DNA from: CAITSH01 sp025356665
GTDB lineage: Bacteria; Pseudomonadota; Gammaproteobacteria; Burkholderiales; SG8-39
Assembly (NCBI GenBank): GCA_025356665.1
Contig: JANXRV010000039.1
Span: forward strand, 1 to 64,000
Reading direction: 5' to 3'
Length of the DNA: 64,000 nucleotides
Positions 8,290 through 15,471 of the stretch are shown one piece after another. Each line of letters starts with the position of its first letter. Positions within the stretch are counted from its first letter, which is position 1. Position numbers and translations under genes: made by a program. The notes below the pieces were generated by a model that was not told the origin of the DNA, made no database searches, and saw nothing but the letters and a program-made list of their open reading frames with translations.

Positions 8290-8331
8290 ATTCTGCACAA
8301 CGGCGCGACGCCTGTCAATGTGCGATGCACA
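8290..8331 (-). promoter_or_regulatory. Sigma-70 promoter of the HisD-like/ABC operon
   Basis: On the minus strand TTGACA (8318-8313) and CAGAAT (8295-8290) are separated by exactly 17 bases. The -35 box is perfect and the -10 box matches four of six bases. Just upstream of the -35 box, 8319-8331 reads TGTGCGATGCACA, a second small palindrome that could bind an activator or a second repressor. Confidence 0.75.
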
Positions 8332-8368
8332 ACGGTGGCGCCGTGAGAATGGCGCGAAGGCGAGGGGG

Positions 8369-8560
8369 GGGTTGCCGGCAACGGCAGTTTCTTCTTGGCA
8401 GCCGCGTCGCGCAGCAGGTCGGGCTGGTCGCTGATGATACCGTCCACGGCAGCACCTGAGGCCCAGCGCCTGCGCTTCCTGCACCAGCGCCGCGGTGGGC
8501 TCGGCGTGGTAGGGCGACCAGATCGCGCCGCCGGCAGGCTTTGCCATCTTCGGAATCGAG
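8369..8560 (-). pseudogene. Glycerophosphodiester phosphodiesterase remnant (C-terminal part)
   Basis: Pieces of the C-terminal half of a GDPD/UgpQ protein survive in different frames. The first is GGAIWSPYHAEPTAALVQEA, then QVLPWTV in a second frame, then DGIISDQPDLLRDAAAKK in a third. In intact enzymes PWTV and DGIISD are separated by about fifteen residues that are absent here, so there is both a frameshift and an internal deletion. A stop codon lies just upstream of the first piece. A GDPD gene beside a Ugp-type importer is a common arrangement, so this may be a lost member of the neighbouring operon. Confidence 0.72.
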
Positions 8561-8638
8561 CCGTGTTACTGCAAGGCCATTTCGGTGGTCCATGCGGGGA
8601 CGATGTTGTTGAAAGATAGCGATAGGAAAATCCCCCCC

Positions 8639-8675
8639 TAATTTCACGTGCCTGGCCGATAGAAGTCGTTCGCCG
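8639..8675. repeat. 37-bp direct repeat A, copy 1
   Basis: This 37-bp sequence recurs at 10621-10657 in the same orientation with two mismatches. The core TAATTTCACGTGCCTGGCCG is identical in both copies. It lies just upstream of the glycerophosphodiesterase remnant. No protein family is recognisable in it. Confidence 0.8.
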
Positions 8676-9137
8676 CGCATTTAGCGTGTCCAAGCATGAC
8701 TACGCGCGCTGTTTGCGCCCATGCCCGGCCAATCGTAAAATCCCAATTGTAAAATTCCAGTTAAGAAATTTGCAACGCCGCCACAATCAAAGCGACGCCC
8801 TTCCTTGGTCGCACGAACCGGCAGCGCAGTGCGCTATGCGACGTCCGGAACGCGGTGCTAGGTCATGGGGATGACCGCGGTTTGCGGCCGGTCGGTCGTC
8901 GCTGCCATCAAAATCAAGCTCGGCGAAATATTTTTTAGAGCGCTACACGCCAGCCCCGCCTGCGTTGACTCCCGGCAGGTATCGTCATGATTCCTCCAGC
9001 GGGATTTTTTTATATGCGACGCTATTGGCGTGGCCGCGCAGGTGCAGGCCAAGGCCAGGCACACATTAGCTGCTATGCCAGGACGGCAATGACGGGCTTT
9101 TTTTCAGCCTCGCCGCTATCTGGCGGACAAGTGGCGC
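8676..9137. other. Intergenic stretch with repeat B copy 1 and decayed sequence
   Basis: No intact gene is visible. A minus-strand ATG at 8988 has an excellent ribosome binding site (GGAGGAATC) but its frame closes after 17 codons, so it looks like the start of a lost gene. Bases 8732-8761 hold two imperfect copies of a 15-bp unit (CAATCGTAAAATCCC / CAATTGTAAAATTCC). The 69-bp repeat B lies at 9023-9091. Confidence 0.55.
9023..9091. repeat. 69-bp direct repeat B, copy 1
   Basis: This 69-bp sequence recurs at 12012-12080 in the same orientation with one mismatch. It starts TATTGGCGTGGCCGCGCAGG and ends GGACGGCAATG. This copy lies 46 bases after the monooxygenase stop and about 35 bases upstream of the short, broken reading frame that starts at 8988. 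Confidence 0.9.
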
Positions 9138-10358
9138 TTACTGAACTGCTGCCGCCGCACGCAGCGATTCGATCAGGGCGGCATTGCGCATGTAAGCCTT
9201 CGCCGTCGCCGGGTTGTCCGCAATCTTGCGCAACTCTTCGAAATTGCGCCGGCGGCTGGCCGGATCGCGCTCTTCCATCATTTTCTTGTTGCGTATGGTC
9301 TGCGCCTGGATGTAATCGCTGGCGACCTTGCGCCGCTGGCGGCTGTAAAGGTCGAGCACCGAGTCATTCAACTCGCCGCGAATCACTGCCGGCAGCTTCT
9401 CGCACAGGTTAATCGCATCATGAATGCCGCCGTTCATGCCCATGCCGCCGATCGGATTGTTGACATGCGCCGAATCGCCGACCAGCAGGGCGCGGCCCTT
9501 GCGGAACGTCGCTGCGACACGCTGGCTGACGCTGTAGACGTTGACGTACTCAATCTCATAGCGGCCGGGCTTGGGGAAGAATTTCTGCAGCCTTGCCTCG
9601 ACCGCGTCCGGATGCAGGGCCTGCTCTTCGGTCTCGTCGACCCGCGTCGGCAGTATGGTCCGCCACAGCCCGGGATCACGCTTTCCGGCCACCTTGAACA
9701 GGTTGCACCACTCATCCGGATCGGAGAGATAGTTGCGGTATACGTATTCAGGACGATATTTCTGGAAGTCGAACGCGGTGGCAATCTTGATGAAGCGTTC
9801 GGGGTAGGTAAAGCCTTCGAACTCGATATCGGCGGCGTGCCGTACGGTGCTGCGCCCGCCGTCGGCACCCACCAACCAGCCGGCGACGAAGGTTTCCTTT
9901 CCCGCCGGCCCCTGCGCCTCGACCTCGACACGGTCGTCGAGGATGCGGATGTCCGTCACGCGCCTTGAAAAACGCACGTCAAAGTCCGACTCGTCGGCGA
10001 ACTTCTGCGAAATGTCGTGGGTGAGCTTGTATTGCTCGTACTGCAGGACGTAGGGGAAGGGCACCTCGTCCTTGAGCGAGGACAGGTCGAATTCAGCGAC
10101 CAGTTCGCCGCTAACGCGGTCCCTGAAATGATATTTGCTCGAAACCAGTCCGAGCGGAATGATGTCCTTCGCAATACCAAGGCGATCGAGCATTTCCACC
10201 GTCGGCGGGTGCAAGGAGGCGGCACGCTGGTCCTCGACCGGCGCCGGCTCAAGCTCCAGGACGGTGACCTTGATGCCCGCGCGATTGAGGCCCAGCGCGC
10301 AGACCATGCCCACCGGCCCCGCGCCAACGATGATGACCCTGTCTTTTTCGAACTTCAT
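9138..10358 (-). CDS. FAD-dependent aromatic monooxygenase (MhpA/UbiH-like)
   Basis: This 406-residue flavoprotein hydroxylase has the three marks of class A monooxygenases: GAGPVG near the N-terminus for the FAD ADP part, GADGGRSTVR near residue 160, and GDSAHVNNPIGGMGMNGG near residue 290 for the ribityl part. Such enzymes hydroxylate aromatic acids or phenols with NAD(P)H and O2. The closest general type is MhpA-like, but the exact substrate cannot be told. An ATG six codons downstream of the first possible start was chosen because GGAG lies just before it. An inverted repeat 62 bases upstream is a likely regulatory site. Confidence 0.87.
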   Translation of the reverse strand: MKFEKDRVIIVGAGPVGMVCALGLNRAGIKVTVLELEPAPVEDQRAASLHPPTVEMLDRLGIAKDIIPLGLVSSKYHFRDRVSGELVAEFDLSSLKDEVPFPYVLQYEQYKLTHDISQKFADESDFDVRFSRRVTDIRILDDRVEVEAQGPAGKETFVAGWLVGADGGRSTVRHAADIEFEGFTYPERFIKIATAFDFQKYRPEYVYRNYLSDPDEWCNLFKVAGKRDPGLWRTILPTRVDETEEQALHPDAVEARLQKFFPKPGRYEIEYVNVYSVSQRVAATFRKGRALLVGDSAHVNNPIGGMGMNGGIHDAINLCEKLPAVIRGELNDSVLDLYSRQRRKVASDYIQAQTIRNKKMMEERDPASRRRNFEELRKIADNPATAKAYMRNAALIESLRAAAAVQ

Positions 10359-10420
10359 CGACACTCCGTGATCCATCCGGCGTGATGCCGGCCTTGTGAA
10401 AGGGCTACAGCAGCGGCGAT

Positions 10421-10451
10421 GAACGAAACAACGAACGGCACCGTTTCGTTC
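10421..10451. promoter_or_regulatory. Inverted repeat, likely operator for the monooxygenase gene
   Basis: GAACGAAAC (10421-10429) and its exact complement GTTTCGTTC (10443-10451) are separated by 13 bases. A further AACGAAC half-site lies in the spacer. The element is 62 bases upstream of the monooxygenase ATG. Spaced 9-bp arms of this kind are typical of dimeric regulators such as the IclR or TetR families, but no such regulator gene is in the window. Confidence 0.6.
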
Positions 10452-10620
10452 GGGACAATTGCCGGGTGATCATTTGCGAACATCCGGATGCGCGAAATCC
10501 GCCGCGACCACGCGCGGGCCAAAGTCTGCCATATCGTCCACGCGGACCCAAGTCCTTTCTGCGGCAGGCCGGCCCACCAAAACATCGGGCAAGGCAGGGT
10601 TAGGGAAATCAATCCTCCCG

Positions 10621-10657
10621 TAATTTCACGTGCCTGGCCGATAGCAGTCGTTTGCCG
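10621..10657. repeat. 37-bp direct repeat A, copy 2
   Basis: This is the second copy of the repeat at 8639-8675, same orientation, two mismatches. In the direction of the surrounding genes it directly follows the broken Bug receptor gene at 10665-10834 and precedes the monooxygenase gene by about 260 bases. Confidence 0.8.
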
Positions 10658-10664
10658 ACTTCCT

Positions 10665-10834
10665 TTTTTCATGTAGCCGGAAAATTTGGCGGCGCTGGCC
10701 GGCGTCGGATCGAAACCGATGCCGTCGGTAATGCCCCCGGTGCAAAGGCGACGATGGCGCGTATGGATTTGGACGGGTCGGCCGGCGCTGATGCACGCAG
10801 CGACCGATCCGGCCCTTATCAATGCATGAAACAT
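10665..10834 (-). pseudogene. Bug/TctC receptor remnant
   Basis: An ATG with a good ribosome binding site (AAAGGGAATCC) opens a signal-peptide-like start (MFHALIRAGSVAACISA). A second frame continues with DPSKSIRAIVAFAPG, the typical beginning of a mature Bug receptor. The first frame then resumes with GGITD joined straight to GIGFDPTPASAAKFSGYMKK, which resembles the C-terminal region of Bug proteins. About 220 central residues are missing and there are frameshifts. The gene was therefore cut down by an internal deletion. It lies between an intact Bug gene and repeat A. Confidence 0.75.
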
Positions 10835-10909
10835 GGATTCCCTTTCTCCATGATAGGCGCTACTGGTTCGTGCGTGCGGCGAAAACCGCTGCAACATACG
10901 CGCGTCAAC

Positions 10910-11887
10910 TTACTCGGGTTTGATGCCCGCCTGCTCGAGAATCGGCTTCCACCTGTTGATATCGTTCTGGATGCGTTGTGCGAACGCCTGTTTCACTTCA
11001 AAGATGGGGGTGATGCCCGCGGCCTGCATGCGCGCCTGCACTTCCGGACTTGCCAGCGCCTTGGACATCTCCGCGGCGATCCTGTCGACCACCTCCTGCG
11101 GCATCGCCGCCGGGCCGAGCAGGCCGTTCCAGGTTTCAACGACATGTCCCGGATAGGTTTCGGCCAGCGTCGGCACATCGGGCAATTGCCTGAGCTGCCG
11201 GTCGCTGGACACCGCCAGTAAGCTCAGCTTGCCGCCTTTCGCATGCGGGAGTACTTCGGACAGGTTGCCCGAATACATGTCGATCTGACCGCCCAGCACG
11301 TCGTTGAGGACGAGCGAACCGCCCTTGTAGGGGATCATCGCCGCTTCCAGTCCGGCGCGGCGCAGGAACAGCACCGCTGACAAATGCGTCAGGCCACCAA
11401 CACCGGCATGGCCGACATTGAGCGCACCCGGATTTTCCTTGCCGAACCTGACGAGGTCGGCAATGGACTTGAACCCGCGCCTGCCGCCCGCGGCGATGAC
11501 AAAAGGATTACCGCCAACATTGACGATGGGCACAAAATCACGAATGGGGTCGTACTGGATCTTGTTGGTAAAGGGCGCCGTGGAAATCTGCGTCAGCGTT
11601 CCCATGAACAGCGTGTAACCGTCGGGCTTGGCACGCGCCACATAGTCGGCGGCAATGGTGCCGCCCGCGCCCAACCGATTTTCCACAAGAAAGGATTTAC
11701 CAAAAGCCTTGGCAAGATTCTCAGCCGCGATGCGGGCTATCAGGTCGGTGTTCCCGCCGGCGGCAAAGGGCACCACGATGGTCACCGGCTGCGCCGGCCA
11801 GGGATTGGCATCGGCGGCGCGAAGGCCCGCGGCACAGCACAGCGAAAGGGCAAGGGAAACGCACAGCTTGTGGGTCAGATTTTTCAA
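10910..11887 (-). CDS. Bug/TctC-family periplasmic solute receptor
   Basis: This 325-residue protein is of the tripartite tricarboxylate transporter receptor (Bug) family. It has a signal peptide ending in GLRAADA, the start block WPAQPVTIVVPFAAGGNTDL, the VENRLGAGG loop, and PDGYTL. Bug receptors bind small carboxylates, amides or aromatic acids in the periplasm. No ATG gives the right length. The best start is a TTG at 11887 preceded by TTTGGAG. Repeat B lies 125 bases upstream and a broken Bug gene lies just downstream. No TctA/TctB membrane subunits are in the window. Confidence 0.9.
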   Translation of the reverse strand: MKNLTHKLCVSLALSLCCAAGLRAADANPWPAQPVTIVVPFAAGGNTDLIARIAAENLAKAFGKSFLVENRLGAGGTIAADYVARAKPDGYTLFMGTLTQISTAPFTNKIQYDPIRDFVPIVNVGGNPFVIAAGGRRGFKSIADLVRFGKENPGALNVGHAGVGGLTHLSAVLFLRRAGLEAAMIPYKGGSLVLNDVLGGQIDMYSGNLSEVLPHAKGGKLSLLAVSSDRQLRQLPDVPTLAETYPGHVVETWNGLLGPAAMPQEVVDRIAAEMSKALASPEVQARMQAAGITPIFEVKQAFAQRIQNDINRWKPILEQAGIKPE

Positions 11888-12011
11888 GATCACTCCAAAA
11901 TGAGGGAACTCAGCGCGGTTCTTCGGCCCGCACTCAAGCCGCGTACAGGCGCCCGGGCACCAGCACATTGCGCTAGAAGATACGCCTCGCCGTGCGCAGC
12001 GGCAAAGAGAT

Positions 12012-12080
12012 TATTGGCGTGGCCGCGCAGGTGCAGGCCAAGGCCAGGCACACATTAGCTGCTATGCCCGGACGGCAATG
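12012..12080. repeat. 69-bp direct repeat B, copy 2
   Basis: This copy of the repeat at 9023-9091 (one mismatch, same orientation) lies in the leader of the Bug receptor gene at 10910-11887 and 98 bases after the stop of the next Bug gene. The repeats A and B occur in the order B-A-B-A along the minus strand. Confidence 0.9.
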
Positions 12081-12178
12081 CCCGCATATCCAAACACCGC
12101 ACGCCCGGACTGCAGCAGCAATTCGCCGATACCCGGCTGATACTCTGCTGACAGTGACGGTCCCGCCCGTCGGGCGTT

Positions 12179-13162
12179 TTAGTCCAGCTTCAGATTGAGC
12201 GCTTTGAGGCGCACGGCGTATTTCTCCCGGTCCGCCTTGATGAGATCGGCCAACGCAGCCGGCGCCAAGCCCATGGACTCCATGCCGACACCGAGGATGT
12301 ACTTATCGCGAAATTCCGGTGCCGCTACTATGCGGAGCGCGTCGGCGGCGATTTTTTCGACGACCGCTGACGGCGTGCGCACCGGAACCATCCAGCCGAA
12401 CCATGCGCCGGACTCAAAGCCCTTGAGCCCCGATTCGGAAAATGTCGGCACATCCGGTAACGCGGATGAACGCTGCAAGCCGCCGTAGGCGAGCGCCCTG
12501 ATGCGGCCTTGCCGTATCAAGGGCAAGGTCGGAGGCAAACCGGTAATCGAGAACTCGATCTGAGCGCCCATCAGACCCTGCAGAATGTCAGGTCCGCCTT
12601 TGTACGGGACATGGGTCAGCCGTATTCCGGCCACCGCGCTGAGTGCCTCGGTATCGATATGCGGTGAACTGCCAAGACCAAAACTGCCGTAATTGAGCTC
12701 GCCCGGCTTGGCCCGCGCCGCTTTGAGCAAGTCCTGCACTGACTTTACCGGCGAATCGCTCCCTACCACCAGCACGTTACCCGCCTGGACGAGACCCACC
12801 ACAGGCGCAAAGTCTTTTTGCGGATCGTAAGGCAGCTTGCTTCTTAAAAATTGATTCACCGCCCAGGTCACATTGTCAGTCATGAACACCGTGTAGCCAT
12901 CGGCGGGAGCCTTGGCGACCATGTCGGCGGCGATAATTCCGCTCGCCCCGGGGCGATTATCAACGATGACTTGCTGACCCCAGGTCTTCGACAATTCAAA
13001 TGCCAGGGCGCGAGCGAGCGCATCCTGCAAACCGCCGGGCGGAACCGGCAGCACCAGGCGAACCGCCTTCAGCGGAAAAGCGCCGGAGGGTTGCGCCTGC
13101 GCAATGCCGCAAACAAGGAGCAGCATCACGAGCACAAGGCATTTCAATTTTGCGAGCGTCAT
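12179..13162 (-). CDS. Bug/TctC-family periplasmic solute receptor
   Basis: This 327-residue receptor has a signal peptide ending in CGIAQAQ, the opening block LKAVRLVLPVPPGG, VDNRPGASGIIAA and PADGYTV. The start at 13162 follows GAGGGCAATGAA. An overlapping ATG five bases upstream is out of frame. It lies 16 bases after the amidohydrolase gene, so the two probably share a transcript, and a ligand related to the amidohydrolase substrate is likely. Confidence 0.9.
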   Translation of the reverse strand: MTLAKLKCLVLVMLLLVCGIAQAQPSGAFPLKAVRLVLPVPPGGLQDALARALAFELSKTWGQQVIVDNRPGASGIIAADMVAKAPADGYTVFMTDNVTWAVNQFLRSKLPYDPQKDFAPVVGLVQAGNVLVVGSDSPVKSVQDLLKAARAKPGELNYGSFGLGSSPHIDTEALSAVAGIRLTHVPYKGGPDILQGLMGAQIEFSITGLPPTLPLIRQGRIRALAYGGLQRSSALPDVPTFSESGLKGFESGAWFGWMVPVRTPSAVVEKIAADALRIVAAPEFRDKYILGVGMESMGLAPAALADLIKADREKYAVRLKALNLKLD

Positions 13163-13178
13163 TTCATTGCCCTCTTGA

Positions 13179-14129
13179 TCAAGCGGCTTTGGCGAGCAGG
13201 TCCGGCAGCTTGAGCAAACCGGCGGCATTTCGCCAGAATACTTTTTCGTGGTCCAGCGCCGACAGTTTGAGGTCCTCAACCAACTGGATCGCCCGGGGTT
13301 TGAGCGACGTCAGCGGTGGCGCATCACTTCCGTAGAGCACATGGTCAACACCCACGGTCTCAAGAACGCAACGGATTGCCGGCAGGTGGTAGCACACCGT
13401 ATCGAGGTACATCATGCGCAGGTAATGACTGGGCGCATGCTTGATACGAAGCGGCGTGTACGATCCGAGGAAGTAAGCTTCGTCGCGCATTTCGTAGGCG
13501 TAGTCGAGGCGGCCGATAACCTCACAGATACCGCCGCCACCGTGCGACGCAACTATCTTGAGCCCGGGGAAGTCCTCAAGAATGCCTCGGACGATGAGAC
13601 GGGACAGCGCCAGGGTCAGATCGAAGGGGCGCCCCACGCTGGACGCAAGCCGGTAGTCCTTCATGCGCTCCTCGCCAAATCCGACGTGAGGTGGGTGGAT
13701 CATGACCGGTATATCGAGTGCCTCGGCCGCCTCCCAGAACGGGCGCGCCTCGTCATCATCAGGGTAATGCCCCTTGTGGCTCGAATTGATGAATACGCCT
13801 TTGAGTCCGAGTTCCTTCACCGCACGCTCAAGCTCCTTGATGTAGGCCGGGCCGCCACAGGGCAAAAGCGTGGCAAAACCGTAGATCAGGCCCCGGTGCT
13901 TTTGCTGGAGCTCGGCCGCATAGTCTGTCCAGCGCTGGATCGAAGTGAGCTCCTCCGCGTCGGTCTTGTACCGCATGTAATGCGCGGCATTGCTGACGAC
14001 GATGGCATCCACGCCGGCCTTGCGGTTGGCCTCAAGAACATTGTCAATGTTCATCGGGCAGCGCCCTTCCCACTCGGGCGCGGCCGCCTCTTCAGGCGGA
14101 TATACGTGGTTGTGCCATTCGATAATCAT
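13179..14129 (-). CDS. Amidohydrolase-2 family metal-dependent hydrolase/decarboxylase
   Basis: This 316-residue TIM-barrel protein belongs to the amidohydrolase-2 / ACMSD family. Metal ligands are recognisable: HNH in the first ten residues, His in MIHPPH, His in ASHGGGG, and the Asp of GSDAPP near residue 270. Members hydrolyse or decarboxylate aromatic acids and their ring-fission products (for example gamma-resorcylate or aminocarboxymuconate semialdehyde). It is the first gene of a minus-strand operon that continues into a Bug receptor, and it is divergent from a LysR regulator, a common arrangement in aromatic-acid pathways. The exact reaction is unknown. Confidence 0.85.
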   Translation of the reverse strand: MIIEWHNHVYPPEEAAAPEWEGRCPMNIDNVLEANRKAGVDAIVVSNAAHYMRYKTDAEELTSIQRWTDYAAELQQKHRGLIYGFATLLPCGGPAYIKELERAVKELGLKGVFINSSHKGHYPDDDEARPFWEAAEALDIPVMIHPPHVGFGEERMKDYRLASSVGRPFDLTLALSRLIVRGILEDFPGLKIVASHGGGGICEVIGRLDYAYEMRDEAYFLGSYTPLRIKHAPSHYLRMMYLDTVCYHLPAIRCVLETVGVDHVLYGSDAPPLTSLKPRAIQLVEDLKLSALDHEKVFWRNAAGLLKLPDLLAKAA

Positions 14130-14211
14130 GGGGGTCTCCTTGGGTTTGCGTATTTTGTTGAAAGCCCTTTTGGGAGCTTTTTTTGAATGCGGTTTTGGCT
14201 GCGAAAAAGTC

Positions 14212-14250
14212 TAGCAGCAGTGCTATAGTTTCTTTCATTTAAATTTACAA
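14212..14250 (-). promoter_or_regulatory. Divergent LysR-controlled promoter of the amidohydrolase operon
   Basis: On the minus strand TTGTAA (14250-14245) and TATAGC (14227-14222) have a 17-base spacing. TAGCAGCAGTGCTA at 14212-14225, with 5-bp inverted arms, overlaps the -10 region. The divergent LysR gene starts at 14268, so this short AT-rich spacer serves both directions. Confidence 0.55.
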
Positions 14251-14267
14251 TAATAAATACCGATTTT

Positions 14268-15200
14268 ATGAATATCAACAACACCGACCTGAACCTGCTG
14301 CTTGTCTTTGACGCGCTGATGCGCGAGCGCAGCGTGTCGCGCGGCGGGGAGGCGCTCGGACTGTCGCAATCGGCAACCAGTTACGCGCTTGCAAAAATGC
14401 GGCGCATGTTCGGCGACCCGCTGTTCATCCGGACCTCCCGTGGCATCAGCCCGACGCCACGCGCCGAGATGCTGGCCGCACCGATCCGCGACGTGCTGGA
14501 ACAGATCAGCACAGAGGTCATGCCAGTCACCGACTTTTTACCCGAGACCAGCATTCGCACTTTCACGCTTTGCATGTCGGATATCAGCGAGATGTTCTTC
14601 CTGCCACTCATTGCGCGAAAACTGCGTGAAGCGGCCCCGGGCTGCACCATTGTTTCAATCTCACGGCCATTGACCCAGGCGCGCGAAGCGCTCGAGTCAG
14701 GGGCCGCGGATCTTGCCCTGGGATATTTTCCCGACTTTCCCACGGATTTCTTTCAGCAACGACTGTTTAGCGAGGAATTGATTTGCCTGTTGCGCGCGAG
14801 ACATCCGCTCAAAGGCACGCGCATCAGCCTGGAACAGTTCGCCGACGCCTCACATGTGCGGATACAGACCTCCGGAAGACAGCGTCAGGTCTATGAAACG
14901 GTGGCAGCGTCGCTATCGCGAAAATGCCGCATCGGGATATCTATATCGCACCGTCTCGCCGTTGCGCCGCTGGTCGCGGACAGCGATCTGATATGCGTGG
15001 TTCCCGAAGAATTCGGCAAGACGCTGGCACGTACCGGCAAGCTGCGCACCATGAAGCTGCCCCGGGAGTTTGGTGCGTTCGACATCATGCAGCACTGGCA
15101 TCGTCGCGCCCACCGCGATCCGGCCAATGTGTGGCTGCGTGCCTGCGTGTCTTCGCTATTCGCAGAAAAACGACGCGCCAGGCAGGCGGTCCAGCAATGA
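14268..15200 (+). CDS. LysR-family transcriptional regulator (NodD/NahR-like)
   Basis: This 310-residue protein starts with a LysR winged helix-turn-helix (DLNLLLVFDALMRERSVSRG, then LSQSATSYALAKMR, and GDPLFIRTSRG). A ligand-binding domain of the NodD/NahR/PcaQ style follows. These regulators respond to aromatic acids or ring-cleavage products and control a divergent target gene. Here the target should be the amidohydrolase-Bug operon on the other strand, 138 bases away. The ATG lies in an AT-rich leader. Confidence 0.92.
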   Translation: MNINNTDLNLLLVFDALMRERSVSRGGEALGLSQSATSYALAKMRRMFGDPLFIRTSRGISPTPRAEMLAAPIRDVLEQISTEVMPVTDFLPETSIRTFTLCMSDISEMFFLPLIARKLREAAPGCTIVSISRPLTQAREALESGAADLALGYFPDFPTDFFQQRLFSEELICLLRARHPLKGTRISLEQFADASHVRIQTSGRQRQVYETVAASLSRKCRIGISISHRLAVAPLVADSDLICVVPEEFGKTLARTGKLRTMKLPREFGAFDIMQHWHRRAHRDPANVWLRACVSSLFAEKRRARQAVQQ

Positions 15201-15240
15201 CAGGACGCAATCGGGTGGGGACGCACGGTTGCCGAGAAAC

Positions 15241-15471
15241 CATCGCGCCGGTGCCAATACCGTATCGGACGCGCTGCTGCTGCAAGTGGCGCAAGCGTTC
15301 AAACCCGCCGTCGACACCGTCTGCTGTATTGCCTGTGAGGCCGGCATGATGCGGCGCATACGCGACGCGCTGATCGCCAATGGCGTGCCATGCACCCGGA
15401 TCCACGGCCGCGGCTACTGGAAGGCCGGCGCGACGGCATACCCGGATCACGACTATGGCGATGACGCCTGA
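15241..15471 (+). pseudogene. Siderophore-interacting protein (ferric reductase) remnant, C-terminus
   Basis: An open frame that has no start of its own encodes a tail reading CIACEAGMMRRIRDAL, then HGRGYWKAGATAYPDHDYGD and a stop. This matches the C-terminal end of the SIP/ViuB family of siderophore-interacting flavin reductases, including the usual acidic ending. The N-terminal two thirds (FAD domain) are absent, replaced by the end of the LysR gene. The frame overlaps the start of the following hydratase gene. I conclude that it is a decayed leftover from a rearrangement. Confidence 0.68.

Noticed and set aside
8988..9064. Small gene with strong ribosome binding site at 8988, or the 68-residue frame across repeat B
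   Set aside because: The first closes after 17 codons. The second reads through the repeat without a ribosome binding site. Both look like remnants.
12161..12182. GCCCGTCGGGC followed by GTTTTA as a terminator of the Bug gene
   Set aside because: The T-run is on the opposite strand to the gene that ends here and the loop would be too short.
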